Shown one piece after another: positions 35,358 through 44,266 of a stretch of 64,000 bases of DNA. The stretch is from the NCBI GenBank assembly GCA_964502095.1, contig CAZCUF010000006.1:1-64000 (forward strand), written 5' to 3'. Each line of letters opens with the position of its first letter. Position 1 is the first letter of the stretch. The notes below the pieces were generated by a model. That model was not told the DNA's origin. It saw nothing but the letters and a program-made list of their open reading frames with translations, and did no database searches. The position numbers were made by a program, and so were the translations under genes. Source of the DNA: JACPVF01 sp964502095. GTDB taxonomy: Bacteria; Chloroflexota; Anaerolineae; Anaerolineales; Villigracilaceae.

Positions 35358-36725
35358 ATGAAACTTAATCGTATTGCTCTGATTGTCGTATTGATATTTT
35401 CGCTTGCATGTAATTTCATCACCAGCGGTTTGATACCTGCCACTTCGACTCCAATCCCGACACCAACATCGACTCCACTAACTCCGGCTTATATTCCCCC
35501 TAATTGCGATGGCATTGCATTGGCAACGGTATCGCCAGCCACCGGGATTGCCGTTCCAACCCCGATCCTGCAGGCCAATCCTCCCATCAGTCGTAATGCT
35601 CAGTTAAAGGTCTTCGATCAAACGGTTCAAATTGTCACGCAAGTTTATGTATACCCGGACTATAACGGCAAAAACTGGAATGAGATTCAATCGCGCTATA
35701 AAGCGAAAGTCGAGGCGGGCCTGAACACGGAGGATTTCTACACTCAAATGGAGGCTATGATCGCCGAACTTGGCGACGACCACTCTTCATTCGATTCGCC
35801 GGTGGAGGTGGCCGCTTCCAATGCAGAACTCGCGGGCCAAGACCAGTTTGTGGGCATTGGCGTATTTATGCTCCCACAAATCGATAAAGGGCATGCAACC
35901 GTTATTGGGATCTTTCCCGATTCGCCCGCAGAACATAGCGGCATTCAATTGCATGATACACTGCTGGCTGTAGATGGACATCCGTTGATCGAAAACGGCC
36001 AAAGCTATTTATATGCTATGCGCGGACCAGAATGTTCGTTGTTGCGTTTGACCGTTCAATCTCCCGGTCAGCCGCCGCGCGATATGATGATTGTTCGCCA
36101 TAAGATTGAAGGAGGTTTACCCGTTGATTCGCGCCTCATTCCGACAACGGATGGGTCCCGTATCGGATATATCTTCATTCCCTCTTTTTTTGATGAAACC
36201 ATTCCAGGAAAAGTTGCAACCGCGTTAAAAAACTTCGGCAAGCTCGATGGACTGATCCTTGACAACCGTATGAACGGCGGCGGAAGCAGTGATGTTTTGG
36301 ATGAGATCCTGAGTTACTTTATTTCAGGAACGCTGGGGACCTTCAAAAGCCGCGCCGCCTCACGTCCTTTGAAAATCAAAGCGAATCCGATTGGGAATTC
36401 GGATACAGTGCCTCTGGTCGTACTAGTTGGCACGAATACAGTTAGTTATGGAGAAGTGTTTTCCGGTGTTTTGCAAGATAACAAACGCGCTAAAATTGTC
36501 GGTCAAACCACACTTGGGAACGTGGAGACTTTGCATGGTTATAACCTCGAAGACGGTTCTCAATTATGGATCGCACAGGAAACTTTCGATCCGGCTGTCT
36601 CCCATGCCAATTGGGAACAGACTGGTCTCATTCCCGACGTGCAGGCTTTCGCAGACTGGGACACATTCACTTTGGAAACCGACCCTTCTGTGGCCGCGGC
36701 GTTAAGACTGCTCGACCATCCATAA
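35358..36725 (+). CDS. S41 family C-terminal-processing-like protease (lipoprotein)
   Basis: A lipoprotein signal ends LAC (IVVLIFSLACNF), followed by a Thr/Pro linker. An N-terminal helical cap leads to a PDZ domain (about 135-225, FVGIGVFMLPQ to IIRHK-like segment) and the S41 core: DGLILDNRMNGGGSSD, then TNTVSYGEVFSGVLQDNKRAKIVGQTT. The serine lies in VSYGEVF. The lysine that completes the Ser-Lys dyad in CtpA/Prc (GKG) is replaced by Asn in LGNVETLHG. It may use a different catalytic arrangement or be inactive. Confidence 0.85.
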   Translation: MKLNRIALIVVLIFSLACNFITSGLIPATSTPIPTPTSTPLTPAYIPPNCDGIALATVSPATGIAVPTPILQANPPISRNAQLKVFDQTVQIVTQVYVYPDYNGKNWNEIQSRYKAKVEAGLNTEDFYTQMEAMIAELGDDHSSFDSPVEVAASNAELAGQDQFVGIGVFMLPQIDKGHATVIGIFPDSPAEHSGIQLHDTLLAVDGHPLIENGQSYLYAMRGPECSLLRLTVQSPGQPPRDMMIVRHKIEGGLPVDSRLIPTTDGSRIGYIFIPSFFDETIPGKVATALKNFGKLDGLILDNRMNGGGSSDVLDEILSYFISGTLGTFKSRAASRPLKIKANPIGNSDTVPLVVLVGTNTVSYGEVFSGVLQDNKRAKIVGQTTLGNVETLHGYNLEDGSQLWIAQETFDPAVSHANWEQTGLIPDVQAFADWDTFTLETDPSVAAALRLLDHP

Positions 36726-36791
36726 TCTTGAGGACTCGCCTCCATATTTTTTTATTAAGGGCTTCTTATACAGGCATGGTAAACTCGCCGC

Positions 36792-38045
36792 ATGCCAAAA
36801 CGAGTTAGAAATATTGAGATCGGGCTGATTGGTTTCCTCCTGTTTGCAATTTTGATCTTCCAAATCCCGGCAGTGAATTCGCGCCTTGAATGGCGTTATG
36901 AGGTTTGGAGCACGTATCTTCAAAACATGCTCGACCCGGTCGGTAAAATGCCGACACCGATGGCGTCCACGCCGTTCGCAACGTTTACGCCCCGGCCTCC
37001 CACTTCAACGCCATTGGCCACCGAACCTCCAACGGCAACCTTACCGCCTTTACCCGCGCAGGTTTCACTGCCCTCGCCGCAATACGAACGACAGGGTATC
37101 AACAATTGCGGGCCCGCCACACTCGCAATGACATTGCGCATGTATGGCTGGCAGGGCACTCAATATGACATTGCTAAAATCATCAAGCCCATTGATAAAG
37201 ACCGCAACGTCAACCCCGATGAATTGCGGTATTACGTTTTGAATCAGGCGGGCTGGTTGAAAGCTGAATTCCGCGTGGCGGGGAATTTGAATTTGCTGAA
37301 ACGACTCCTGGCCGCGAATTATCCGGTCATCATCGAAGAAGCCTCCACACTGGACCCCCAGGATGCCAACGGCCCCAACGACGATCTGTGGGACGCGCAT
37401 TATCTGCTCATCAACGGCTATGACGACGCGGCTCAAACGGTCACTGCGCAGGACCCTTTGCGCGGTCCCGACCAAAAGATCGCCTATGCTCAATTGATAA
37501 AGGATTGGAAGCCGTTCAACTATCTTTACATGGTCATCTATTTTCCGAAAGATGAAGAGGAAGTCAAAACCATCCTGGGCGCGGATTGGGACCCCGATCA
37601 AAACAGGCAAAACGCGCTCGCCATTGCGGAAAACGATGTAACCCAGAATCCCAACGATGCGTTTGCATGGTTCAACCTCGGCAGTAATCTTGTCTATTTC
37701 GAGCGCTATCAGGAGGCCGCACAGGCTTTCGATAAGGCCTTCACCATCGGCCTGCCTCAGCGTATGACGCGCTATCAATTCAGTCCCTTCTTCGCTTATT
37801 ACAATGCCGACCGCATTGATTACCTGCTGACGCTCACGGAAAACACATATAAGCCCATCAATGGCTATTACTCGGAGGAGGCCTTGCTTTGGCACGGATA
37901 CGGGTTACTGCGCAAGGGCGATACCGCCGGCGCACTGGCCGATTGGAACAAAGCGCTCAAAGTCCATCCCAATTATTGCGACGCACAACAAGCCGTCAAT
38001 ACCTATATCCAACAAACATACAATCTCGCAGGTTGCAGTCCATAA
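36792..38045 (+). CDS. Membrane-anchored C39-like peptidase with TPR repeats
   Basis: One N-terminal transmembrane anchor (IEIGLIGFLLFAILIFQIPAV) is followed by a Thr/Pro linker. A C39_2 cysteine-peptidase-like domain has the active-site NNCGPATLAMTL (Cys) and the paired WDAHYLLINGYDD (His). The second half carries TPR repeats (ALAIAENDVTQNPNDAFAWFNLG, and so on to LADWNKALKVHPNY). This pairing is common in Chloroflexi envelope proteins. Function in peptide processing is inferred. Confidence 0.85.
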   Translation: MPKRVRNIEIGLIGFLLFAILIFQIPAVNSRLEWRYEVWSTYLQNMLDPVGKMPTPMASTPFATFTPRPPTSTPLATEPPTATLPPLPAQVSLPSPQYERQGINNCGPATLAMTLRMYGWQGTQYDIAKIIKPIDKDRNVNPDELRYYVLNQAGWLKAEFRVAGNLNLLKRLLAANYPVIIEEASTLDPQDANGPNDDLWDAHYLLINGYDDAAQTVTAQDPLRGPDQKIAYAQLIKDWKPFNYLYMVIYFPKDEEEVKTILGADWDPDQNRQNALAIAENDVTQNPNDAFAWFNLGSNLVYFERYQEAAQAFDKAFTIGLPQRMTRYQFSPFFAYYNADRIDYLLTLTENTYKPINGYYSEEALLWHGYGLLRKGDTAGALADWNKALKVHPNYCDAQQAVNTYIQQTYNLAGCSP

Positions 38046-38094
38046 AGGACGTGCAGGGATGTAAAAATCGTACACGCCCAGTTTGAAGTCCAGA

Positions 38095-38128
38095 AAAAGA
38101 ACCGAGACATTTCAGCCTCGGTTCTTTT
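38095..38128. terminator. Bidirectional terminator between C39 and response regulator genes
   Basis: Perfect 12-bp stem AAAAGAACCGAG / CTCGGTTCTTTT with a 10-nt loop, between converging genes. T-runs are available on both strands. Confidence 0.8.
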
Positions 38129-38855
38129 ATTCTTCGGAGAAACTATATCCGCCCGGCCAGGTCTGGATCACATTCTGCTGGCCCGATTCCTCCTCCAGTT
38201 TCTTCCGCAAACGATAGACGACATTTTTGAGCAGGATCACATCGCCATTGGCGCCCCACACTTGTTCAATGATCTCTTCATTGGGAAACACATAACCGGG
38301 GCGGCTCATCAACAAATGTAATAAACGAAATTCGAGATTTGTGAGTTTGACATCTTTTTTATTGACGTCCACCGCCGAACGATGCGCGGGGTTAAGGCGA
38401 AGCTTGCCGGTTTGACGCGGAGCGGAAGGTTTGACGGAACTCCGCCGCGTCCAGGCTTCGAGCTTCGCCTGAAAAATGGCGGGGCTGATCGGTTTGATTA
38501 CACATTCATCTACGCCCGCTTGGTAGGCCTCCAGAATTTCCTGCTCGTTGTTGGAGGGCAGAAAGAGCAGGATGGGACTGGCGTTAACCGAACGAATCTT
38601 ACGACAGAGTTCGATGCGTTGAGCTGGAGGGCCATTAACGTCAATGAGGGTCAGGTCGGGAATCTCCTCCGCTGTCCGTTTCATGGCGCGCTCCACCGAG
38701 GTCTCCATGACGGCGACCAACCCCTTTTCGCGAATAATATAGCCCCAGATGGGCGCTGTGGCGTCCTGATCGCACACCACAAAGACGCGCAGAGCTGAAC
38801 GCGGAGAGTCGAGGGGGGTCTGTTTAGCCATGGATTTAATTATATTATATGGCAT
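38127..38855 (-). CDS. Response regulator, receiver plus OmpR-type winged helix
   Basis: Receiver-like domain at about 20-130, with LTLIDVNGPP (phosphoacceptor position Asp in LIDV) and the KP of CVIKPISP. The C-terminal winged-helix domain (about 145-242) shows VDVNKKDVKLTNLEFRLLHLLMSRPGYVFPNEEI and VVYRLRKKLEEE with WPGGYSF, the OmpR/PhoB pattern. The N-terminal acidic pair is weak (VVCDQDA). No kinase is adjacent. It is divergent from the SUMF1-type gene, which it might regulate. Confidence 0.88.
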   Translation of the reverse strand: MPYNIIKSMAKQTPLDSPRSALRVFVVCDQDATAPIWGYIIREKGLVAVMETSVERAMKRTAEEIPDLTLIDVNGPPAQRIELCRKIRSVNASPILLFLPSNNEQEILEAYQAGVDECVIKPISPAIFQAKLEAWTRRSSVKPSAPRQTGKLRLNPAHRSAVDVNKKDVKLTNLEFRLLHLLMSRPGYVFPNEEIIEQVWGANGDVILLKNVVYRLRKKLEEESGQQNVIQTWPGGYSFSEE

Positions 38856-38963
38856 TAAGTCGTAAGAAGTATTATTTTTTGACTGGAATATTACCTTTGG
38901 GGGATTAGGTTAAACCGCCCGTTTTTGTATACTGAAAATAGAAATATAAGCAAAGGAGAAGCC

Positions 38964-39896
38964 ATGAAAAAGTCTTTCTTGATCCTCACGATACTGACGT
39001 TGATCCTAACCGGGTGCCAACTGCCCGGAGGCGCCGCGGGGCAACCGACCGCGATCGCGTTCCCCACCATCGCGCCGACTAACACGCCGATTGCCGGCGC
39101 ACAGTCCAATACTTCGGCCAAGCCGGGCGCAGAACGCACCTCGCCGGGCGACAGCATGGTACAAGCTTTCGTTCCGGCCGGCAAATTCACCATGGGCGGC
39201 ATCGATCCAAACGCAAGCCCGGATGAAAAACCGATTCATCAGGTAACGATGCACGCTTTCTGGATGGATAAAGTTGAGGTGACAAATGGAATGTATGCGT
39301 TGTGCGTCAACGCCGGAGCCTGCCAACTGCCGCGCGAATTCAAATCGGCTTCGCGTAATTTATATTACAGCAATCCCGAATTCAACGATTATCCGGTGAT
39401 CTACGTTACCTGGTATAACGCCGATACCTACTGCAAGTGGGCCGGACGCCGCCTCCCCACTGAGGCCGAATGGGAACGCGCCGCGCGCGGCGACGACACA
39501 CGCACCTATCCGTGGGGCGATCAGGTGCCGGATTCGAGTCGCGCGAATTTCAATTTCTTCTTCGGCGATACCACACAGGTCGGAAGTATTCCGAACGGCG
39601 CCAGCCCGTTTGGGATCATGGATATGGCCGGGAATGTGGCCGAATGGACCAATGACTTCTACGACCAGGGCTATTATTCCCTGGGCGTGAGTCTGAATCC
39701 GCCCGGCCCAAGCGCGCGCACAAAATACTTTAATCGCGTGGTGCGCGGAGGAACCTATCAGGATGCAAATACCAACATCCGCGTCTCCAAACGTTCGTCG
39801 GTGCTGGGATCGAACCCCGCCGGATTGGTCGACTCGGCTGAATGGCTTGGCACCTTCTCGCCCAAGATCGGCTTCCGCTGTGCTTCCGATGGATAG
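38964..39896 (+). CDS. SUMF1/formylglycine-generating-enzyme-like lipoprotein
   Basis: A lipoprotein signal (FLILTILTLILTGCQ) and short linker lead to an FGE-sulfatase domain: FVPAGKFTMGGIDPNASPDEKP, KVEVTNGMYALC, VTWYNADTYCKWAGRRLPTEAEWE, YPWGDQ, GSIPNGASPFGIMDMAGNVAEWT and RVVRGGTY. The catalytic copper-binding cysteines of true FGE are not evident, as in many bacterial SUMF1 homologues with other roles. No sulfatase is nearby. ATG at 38964 has AAGGAG at good spacing. Confidence 0.88.
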   Translation: MKKSFLILTILTLILTGCQLPGGAAGQPTAIAFPTIAPTNTPIAGAQSNTSAKPGAERTSPGDSMVQAFVPAGKFTMGGIDPNASPDEKPIHQVTMHAFWMDKVEVTNGMYALCVNAGACQLPREFKSASRNLYYSNPEFNDYPVIYVTWYNADTYCKWAGRRLPTEAEWERAARGDDTRTYPWGDQVPDSSRANFNFFFGDTTQVGSIPNGASPFGIMDMAGNVAEWTNDFYDQGYYSLGVSLNPPGPSARTKYFNRVVRGGTYQDANTNIRVSKRSSVLGSNPAGLVDSAEWLGTFSPKIGFRCASDG

Positions 39897-39916
39897 AACG
39901 AATCACTAGAACATGG

Positions 39917-39957
39917 AACAGGCCGTCAATTTTGTTTGACGGCCTGTTTATTTAATT
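39917..39957 (+). terminator. Terminator after the SUMF1-type gene
   Basis: Perfect 13-bp stem AACAGGCCGTCAA / TTGACGGCCTGTT with a six-base loop and TATTTAATT tail, 20 nt after the stop codon. Confidence 0.88.
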
Positions 39958-39984
39958 GACTCCATTAAACACCTGTGGTATTAT
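39956..39984 (+). promoter_or_regulatory. metK promoter
   Basis: TTGACT (39956-39961) and TATTAT (39979-39984) lie 17 nt apart. The start is expected near 39991, about 20 nt before the SAM riboswitch begins. Confidence 0.75.
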
Positions 39985-40011
39985 CCTGCAAAACATAGCC
40001 CCCATAAGGCG

Positions 40012-40120
40012 CTCTTATCCAGAGAGGCGGAGGGACCGGCCCGACGATGCCTCGACAACCGGTCGGCGAAAGCCGAACACGGTGCCAACTCCGGCAGATG
40101 GATGATCTGGTAGATGAGAG
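40012..40120 (+). ncRNA. SAM-I (S-box) riboswitch
   Basis: The P1 arms CTCTTATC (40012-40019) and GATGAGAG (40113-40120) pair. Between them lie the conserved S-box elements AGAGAGGCGGAGGGACCGGCCC, then GATGCC, CAACC and GGTGCCAACTCC (segments at 40021-40092). It is followed by a terminator and metK, so SAM binding should cut expression of SAM synthetase. Confidence 0.95.
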
Positions 40121-40144
40121 GGCAGTCCATGCCTGATGTGTACA

Positions 40145-40181
40145 TTGCCCTTTCGATTGTCCGAAGGGGCAATTTCTTTTT
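40145..40181 (+). terminator. Riboswitch-controlled terminator before metK
   Basis: Stem TTGCCCTTTCG / CGAAGGGGCAA (one G-U pair), six-base loop, tail TTTCTTTTT. It lies between the S-box and the metK ribosome binding site and is the expected expression platform. Confidence 0.85.
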
Positions 40182-40200
40182 CAAAGGAGAACTATTTTGC

Positions 40201-41439
40201 ATGAGTAACACTTTTATGTCGTCGCCCAAATTGATGTTTACCTCCGAATCGGTGACCGAGGGACATCCGGATAAGATCTGCGATCAAATCTCGGACGCGG
40301 TGCTGGACGCCTGCCTCGAACAGGATCCGCGCTCACGCGTGGCCTGCGAAACGGCCACCAAGACCGGCTACGTGATGCTGTTGGGTGAAATCACCACCAA
40401 TGCCGTTTTTAATTATGACAGCTTGGTTCGCAAAGTTGTGAACGAGATCGGTTACGATTCCAGCGAAAAGGGTTTCGACGGAAATTCATGCGGCGTGCTG
40501 GTTGCGATTGCCAGGCAATCCGGCGATATTGCCATGGGCGTGGATAAAGCCCTGGAGGCCAAAGCCGGTGAAACCTCTGCCCATACGCCGGGCACAAGTG
40601 TGACCGAGGCTGAGGTGGAAGCCATCGGCGCGGGCGATCAAGGCATGATGTTCGGTTTCGCCTGCAATGAAACCCCCACCCTCATGCCCGCGCCGATCTA
40701 TTTGGCGCACAAGTTGACCCGCCGTCTCGCGGAAGCGCGCAAAGATGGCACCATGCCGTGGCTGCGCCCGGATGGCAAGAGTCAGGTCACGGTTGAGTAT
40801 TCCCATGGCAAACCCAAACGTATCGATACCGTGCTCATTTCAACGCAACACGCGCCCGATATTTCCCATTCCGATATTACCGAGCAGGTGATCGAACACG
40901 TCATCAACCCGTCCATGCCAAATGACATGGTGGATAAGGACCTCAAGATCTTCGTCAACCCCACAGGGCGTTTCGTGATCGGCGGCCCGATGGGCGATGC
41001 AGGTGTGACCGGCCGCAAGATTATCGTTGACACCTACGGCGGCATGGGGCGTCACGGCGGCGGCGCGTTCAGCGGCAAGGATCCCACAAAAGTGGACCGC
41101 TCCGCCGCGTATGCCGCGCGCTACGCGGCCAAGAACGTGGTCGCCGCGGGCCTGGCAGACCGGGTAGAGATTCAGGTGGCGTATGCCATCGGTGTAGCGC
41201 ACCCGCTTTCGGTCAATGTGGAGACGTTCGGCACCGGCAAGATCGCGGACGAGAAGATCGTTGCTCTCATCAACGAGAATTTTGATCTTCGTCCCGGCGC
41301 GATCATCCGCGACTTGGACCTGCGCCGCCCGATCTATCAGAAGACCGCCGCCTATGGTCATTTCGGCCGCGATGAAATCGAATTCCCCTGGGAAAAGACG
41401 GATAAAGCCGAGGCGCTCAAGAAAGCCGCAGGGCTTTAA
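40201..41439 (+). CDS. metK: S-adenosylmethionine synthetase
   Basis: Makes SAM from methionine and ATP. Start and motifs are canonical: FTSESVTEGHPDKICDQ (ATP site), GAGDQGMMFGFA (signature 1), GGAFSGKDPTKVDRSAAYA (signature 2), and YGHFGRDEIEFPWEKTD near the end. The 412-residue length is standard. The ATG at 40201 has AAAGGAGA in front; the open frame extends upstream to 40114 but that part is riboswitch RNA. Expression is controlled by the SAM-I riboswitch. Confidence 0.98.
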   Translation: MSNTFMSSPKLMFTSESVTEGHPDKICDQISDAVLDACLEQDPRSRVACETATKTGYVMLLGEITTNAVFNYDSLVRKVVNEIGYDSSEKGFDGNSCGVLVAIARQSGDIAMGVDKALEAKAGETSAHTPGTSVTEAEVEAIGAGDQGMMFGFACNETPTLMPAPIYLAHKLTRRLAEARKDGTMPWLRPDGKSQVTVEYSHGKPKRIDTVLISTQHAPDISHSDITEQVIEHVINPSMPNDMVDKDLKIFVNPTGRFVIGGPMGDAGVTGRKIIVDTYGGMGRHGGGAFSGKDPTKVDRSAAYAARYAAKNVVAAGLADRVEIQVAYAIGVAHPLSVNVETFGTGKIADEKIVALINENFDLRPGAIIRDLDLRRPIYQKTAAYGHFGRDEIEFPWEKTDKAEALKKAAGL

Positions 41440-41442
41440 AAA

Positions 41443-41481
41443 TCAAAAAAACTCTCACAACCAACGTGAGAGTTTTTTTGA
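41443..41481. terminator. Bidirectional terminator between metK and cbiO
   Basis: Perfect 16-bp inverted repeat whose arms are A-rich then CTCTCAC, and GTGAGAG then T-rich, around a 7-nt loop. It has T-runs on both strands and lies between converging genes. Confidence 0.93.
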
Positions 41482-41493
41482 TTCCCGTATAGA

Positions 41494-42261
41494 TTAGTTT
41501 TTTTCGCGCGAATGATAATGCGTTAAGTTACAGCGATGGAGCAGTTCATGATCCGATAATATCTCCTCCGGCGGCCCCGAGGCGGCGATATGGTGATCTT
41601 CATCGAAAACTATAATGCGGGTTGCGACCTGTTCGGCGAGTTCGAGATCGTGCGTGGCAGTGACGACCGTTTTGCCATTCTTGCGCAATCCCAGAATAAA
41701 TTCGATCAGCCAGGATTGACTGCGCGGGTCGAGACCCGTCGTCGGTTCATCCATCAGCCAAACGTCCGGTTGAAGCGTAAGCAGTGAGGCTAAAGCAACG
41801 CGTCGTTTCTCCCCGCCCGATAAATGATGCGGCGCGCGGTCGCGCAATTTCTGAATCTGCAGAACCGCGAGCGCGTCGTCCACGCGGCGATTCACTTCCT
41901 CGCGCGCCAGTCCAAGCTGTAACGGGGCAAAAGCCACCTCGTCCAATACCGAGGGCGAAAACAACTGCACGTCCGAATCCTGAAATACCAATCCAACGCG
42001 CCGCCGGAAGGCAAAATTATATTCATCGGAACGAAGAACTTCCTCGGTCAGCGGCTGACCGAAGGCCTGAATACCACCGGATGATGGAGCATATAATCCG
42101 TCGAGCAGTTTTAGCAGGGTGCTCTTTCCCGATCCGTTCGCGCCTAAAATGGCCAGCGACTCTCCCGCGCAGATCTTCAAGCTAATATTGTTCAGGGCGG
42201 TTTGTTTGCCTTCATAAGCGAAGGACAACTCGCAAGTTTCAAAAATAATTTCCGAATCCAA
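41494..42261 (-). CDS. cbiO: ECF-type cobalt/nickel transporter ATPase
   Basis: ABC ATPase of a cobalt/nickel importer. Walker A GANGSGKST, signature LSGGEKRRVALA, Walker B VWLMDEPTTGLD and switch His in TATHDLELAE are all intact. An ATG at 42333 would put 60 nt of the gene inside cbiQ and adds residues unlike the family. A TTG at 42261, with GGAAGAA before it and only 11 nt after the cbiQ stop, gives a normal start at about LDSEIIFETCELSFAY; I prefer that. Partners CbiQ and CbiM precede it. Confidence 0.92.
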   Translation of the reverse strand: MDSEIIFETCELSFAYEGKQTALNNISLKICAGESLAILGANGSGKSTLLKLLDGLYAPSSGGIQAFGQPLTEEVLRSDEYNFAFRRRVGLVFQDSDVQLFSPSVLDEVAFAPLQLGLAREEVNRRVDDALAVLQIQKLRDRAPHHLSGGEKRRVALASLLTLQPDVWLMDEPTTGLDPRSQSWLIEFILGLRKNGKTVVTATHDLELAEQVATRIIVFDEDHHIAASGPPEEILSDHELLHRCNLTHYHSREKN

Positions 42262-42272
42262 ATTATTCTTCC

Positions 42273-43118
42273 TTATCTGCCGAGAATAATGACCAGCGCC
42301 GTCATCGCGAGAAAAATAAACAGCCAGGTCCAATCGCGCGGACGCATACGAAACGGCTTCAAAGCGACCATCGCGCCGCGGAAACCGCGCGACTGCATCG
42401 CCAGATACACTTCACTGCTAAGATTCAACGACTTGCTAAACAACGTGGCGCCGATAGCCGCCAGCACATGCCGATTTTCGGCGTCATTGAGTCGGCCAAC
42501 CACGCGGCTCTTACGGGATAAAAACATATCGTTGGCGGTTCTGAGCAAAAGATAGATATATCGATATGTCATCCCCAATATTAAAATAAAGACATCCGGC
42601 ACGCGCAGTACGCTCAACGCGCTCAAAACGGCATTCCAGGGCGTGGTCAGAATCAATAGAAGCGTCAGCGAGACCGAAGTGCTGACGCGCAGTAAAAGAA
42701 AAAGCACTGTCGTTAAACCCGTTGTCGTAACCGCAAGTCCGGGCAGAAGCTGGACCAGTGCCGGTCCCGGCGTTATAAACAACGCCGGCAGGGCCACCAG
42801 CCCCGTGAAAAATGGGAGCGCCAGCCACACGCGCTTCACGAAGAAATCCAATGGAATAGCCGAGACCCAGGCCAGAATCAACGCGGCAAAATAAACCGCC
42901 GCAATCACCCACAGACTGCGCGACAGCCCTACTCCAATCAACAAGGCCAGCACAGAGAGAATCTTGACGCGCGCATCCAGAGATTGGAGCAACCCCGGGC
43001 GCGTGCTAATCTCCTCCGCGAACAAGGCCCGTTCCAACGTTTCAGTGATCCCCTGCAGGGTATGTTCCAAAATCCTGCTGGTTGTGCGGGGTCGTTTTCC
43101 AGACGCGATTAATTCCAT
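42273..43118 (-). CDS. cbiQ: ECF cobalt/nickel transporter, transmembrane subunit T
   Basis: The membrane coupling subunit of the importer, 281 residues with about six helices. Family features include LQSLDARVKILSVLA near the start and the cytoplasmic coupling-helix region VYLAMQSRGFRGAM, with the arginine-glycine pattern that contacts the ATPase. It lies 18 nt after cbiM and runs into cbiO. Confidence 0.92.
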   Translation of the reverse strand: MELIASGKRPRTTSRILEHTLQGITETLERALFAEEISTRPGLLQSLDARVKILSVLALLIGVGLSRSLWVIAAVYFAALILAWVSAIPLDFFVKRVWLALPFFTGLVALPALFITPGPALVQLLPGLAVTTTGLTTVLFLLLRVSTSVSLTLLLILTTPWNAVLSALSVLRVPDVFILILGMTYRYIYLLLRTANDMFLSRKSRVVGRLNDAENRHVLAAIGATLFSKSLNLSSEVYLAMQSRGFRGAMVALKPFRMRPRDWTWLFIFLAMTALVIILGR

Positions 43119-43136
43119 GGATAATTTTTCACCGAA

Positions 43137-44252
43137 TTAATTCTTCTGCTTCTGCGAGGTACCCGCCGCCGTCAAAAGCGCTGTAAACAACCAGACGGCG
43201 AGAGCAACAAGAACAATGCCCAGCGCCGCCGAAAAAACATAGCCAAGATTCGCGTTGCCAAGCGCGTGCAGTTCATATCCTGCCAGCGGCGCGCCCCACA
43301 AATGAGAAAGTTTTTCCAAGCCGATTGGAATCGACTGCAAACCAAACGATTTGAGCTCCTCAACGCCCCACTCACCCCAGGCCGTGCCGGGAGCCAATAG
43401 ACCCAGGGGCGAAGCCACGATCAAAACTGCCAGGCCGACCCACAGCCAGCGCAATTTTCGGAAGCTTCCCGTTTCAGCGGCCAGCATGGGTTTCTCCGCC
43501 GCCTCCAGCACACCGACATTTGACCGCTGTAAATAGGCGATGATCAACGCTGTCAGCACTCCCTCCACCACCGACGCAACCAGCGCGTGCGGAATCACCA
43601 TGGCAGGAATCGATACGGAGAGCGGATACGGCGCATATAACGGTGCCCCGCCCGCCGTCTTGAATAGAAGCGGCTGAATCCCAAATTCCACGCCAGCCAG
43701 GAACGCGCCAATCGTCACACCCAGCCATCCGCCAATTGCCGCGCCTACCAAGCGTCGGGAAGAGGTGAGAGGCGTGCCTTTCGCAAAAGCGCGGTATACA
43801 GCGGCCGCGATATATGGGATCACAACGGCCATATTGAAACAATTCGCGCCAATCGCCAGAATGCCGCCGTCGCCGAAGAAGAAGGCCTGAATGATGAGCG
43901 CAATCGAAACCGCAATTGTCGCCACTTCAGGGCCAAGGATGATCGCCGCCAGCGATGCGCCCACCGCGTGGCCGGTCGTCCCGCCGGGCAGAGGCACGTT
44001 GAACATCATAATCACGAACGAAAACGCGGCCAGCAACGCGATCAACGGCACACTGCGCGCGCTCATGGTCGCGCGTATCTTACGGATGCCAATAGCCCAA
44101 AACGGCAGTACCAGCAGGAACATGATCAATGAAGTAACCGGGCTGAGATAGCCGTCTGGAATGTGCATGGCTGTGGTCGCCAGCCAGATTATTAATGCCC
44201 CATAATAGAGGGAAAGCCATTTCAATCTATGATTCAAAATTTTCGAAAGCAT
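43137..44252 (-). CDS. cbiM: ECF cobalt/nickel substrate-binding subunit CbiM fused to PDGLE domain
   Basis: The substrate-binding membrane subunit. The mature start motif MHIPDGYLSP, whose Met-His amino end binds the metal, is preceded by a hydrophobic signal-like stretch (LKWLSLYYGALIIWLATTA), as in Salmonella CbiM. Helices run to about residue 240, with GTTGHAVGASLAAIILGP and a MVIPHALVASVVEG region. The C-terminal ~110 residues form a PDGLE/CbiN-like domain with two further helices, so CbiN need not be separate. The ATG at 44252 avoids overlap with the fur-like gene. Confidence 0.92.
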   Translation of the reverse strand: MLSKILNHRLKWLSLYYGALIIWLATTAMHIPDGYLSPVTSLIMFLLVLPFWAIGIRKIRATMSARSVPLIALLAAFSFVIMMFNVPLPGGTTGHAVGASLAAIILGPEVATIAVSIALIIQAFFFGDGGILAIGANCFNMAVVIPYIAAAVYRAFAKGTPLTSSRRLVGAAIGGWLGVTIGAFLAGVEFGIQPLLFKTAGGAPLYAPYPLSVSIPAMVIPHALVASVVEGVLTALIIAYLQRSNVGVLEAAEKPMLAAETGSFRKLRWLWVGLAVLIVASPLGLLAPGTAWGEWGVEELKSFGLQSIPIGLEKLSHLWGAPLAGYELHALGNANLGYVFSAALGIVLVALAVWLFTALLTAAGTSQKQKN

Positions 44253-44266
44253 GCTGACCTCGCAAT

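Noticed and set aside
40114..40200. Upstream extension of metK
   Set aside because: The in-frame ATG at 40114 lies within the SAM riboswitch and the added residues have no similarity to MetK. The ATG at 40201 has a good ribosome binding site.
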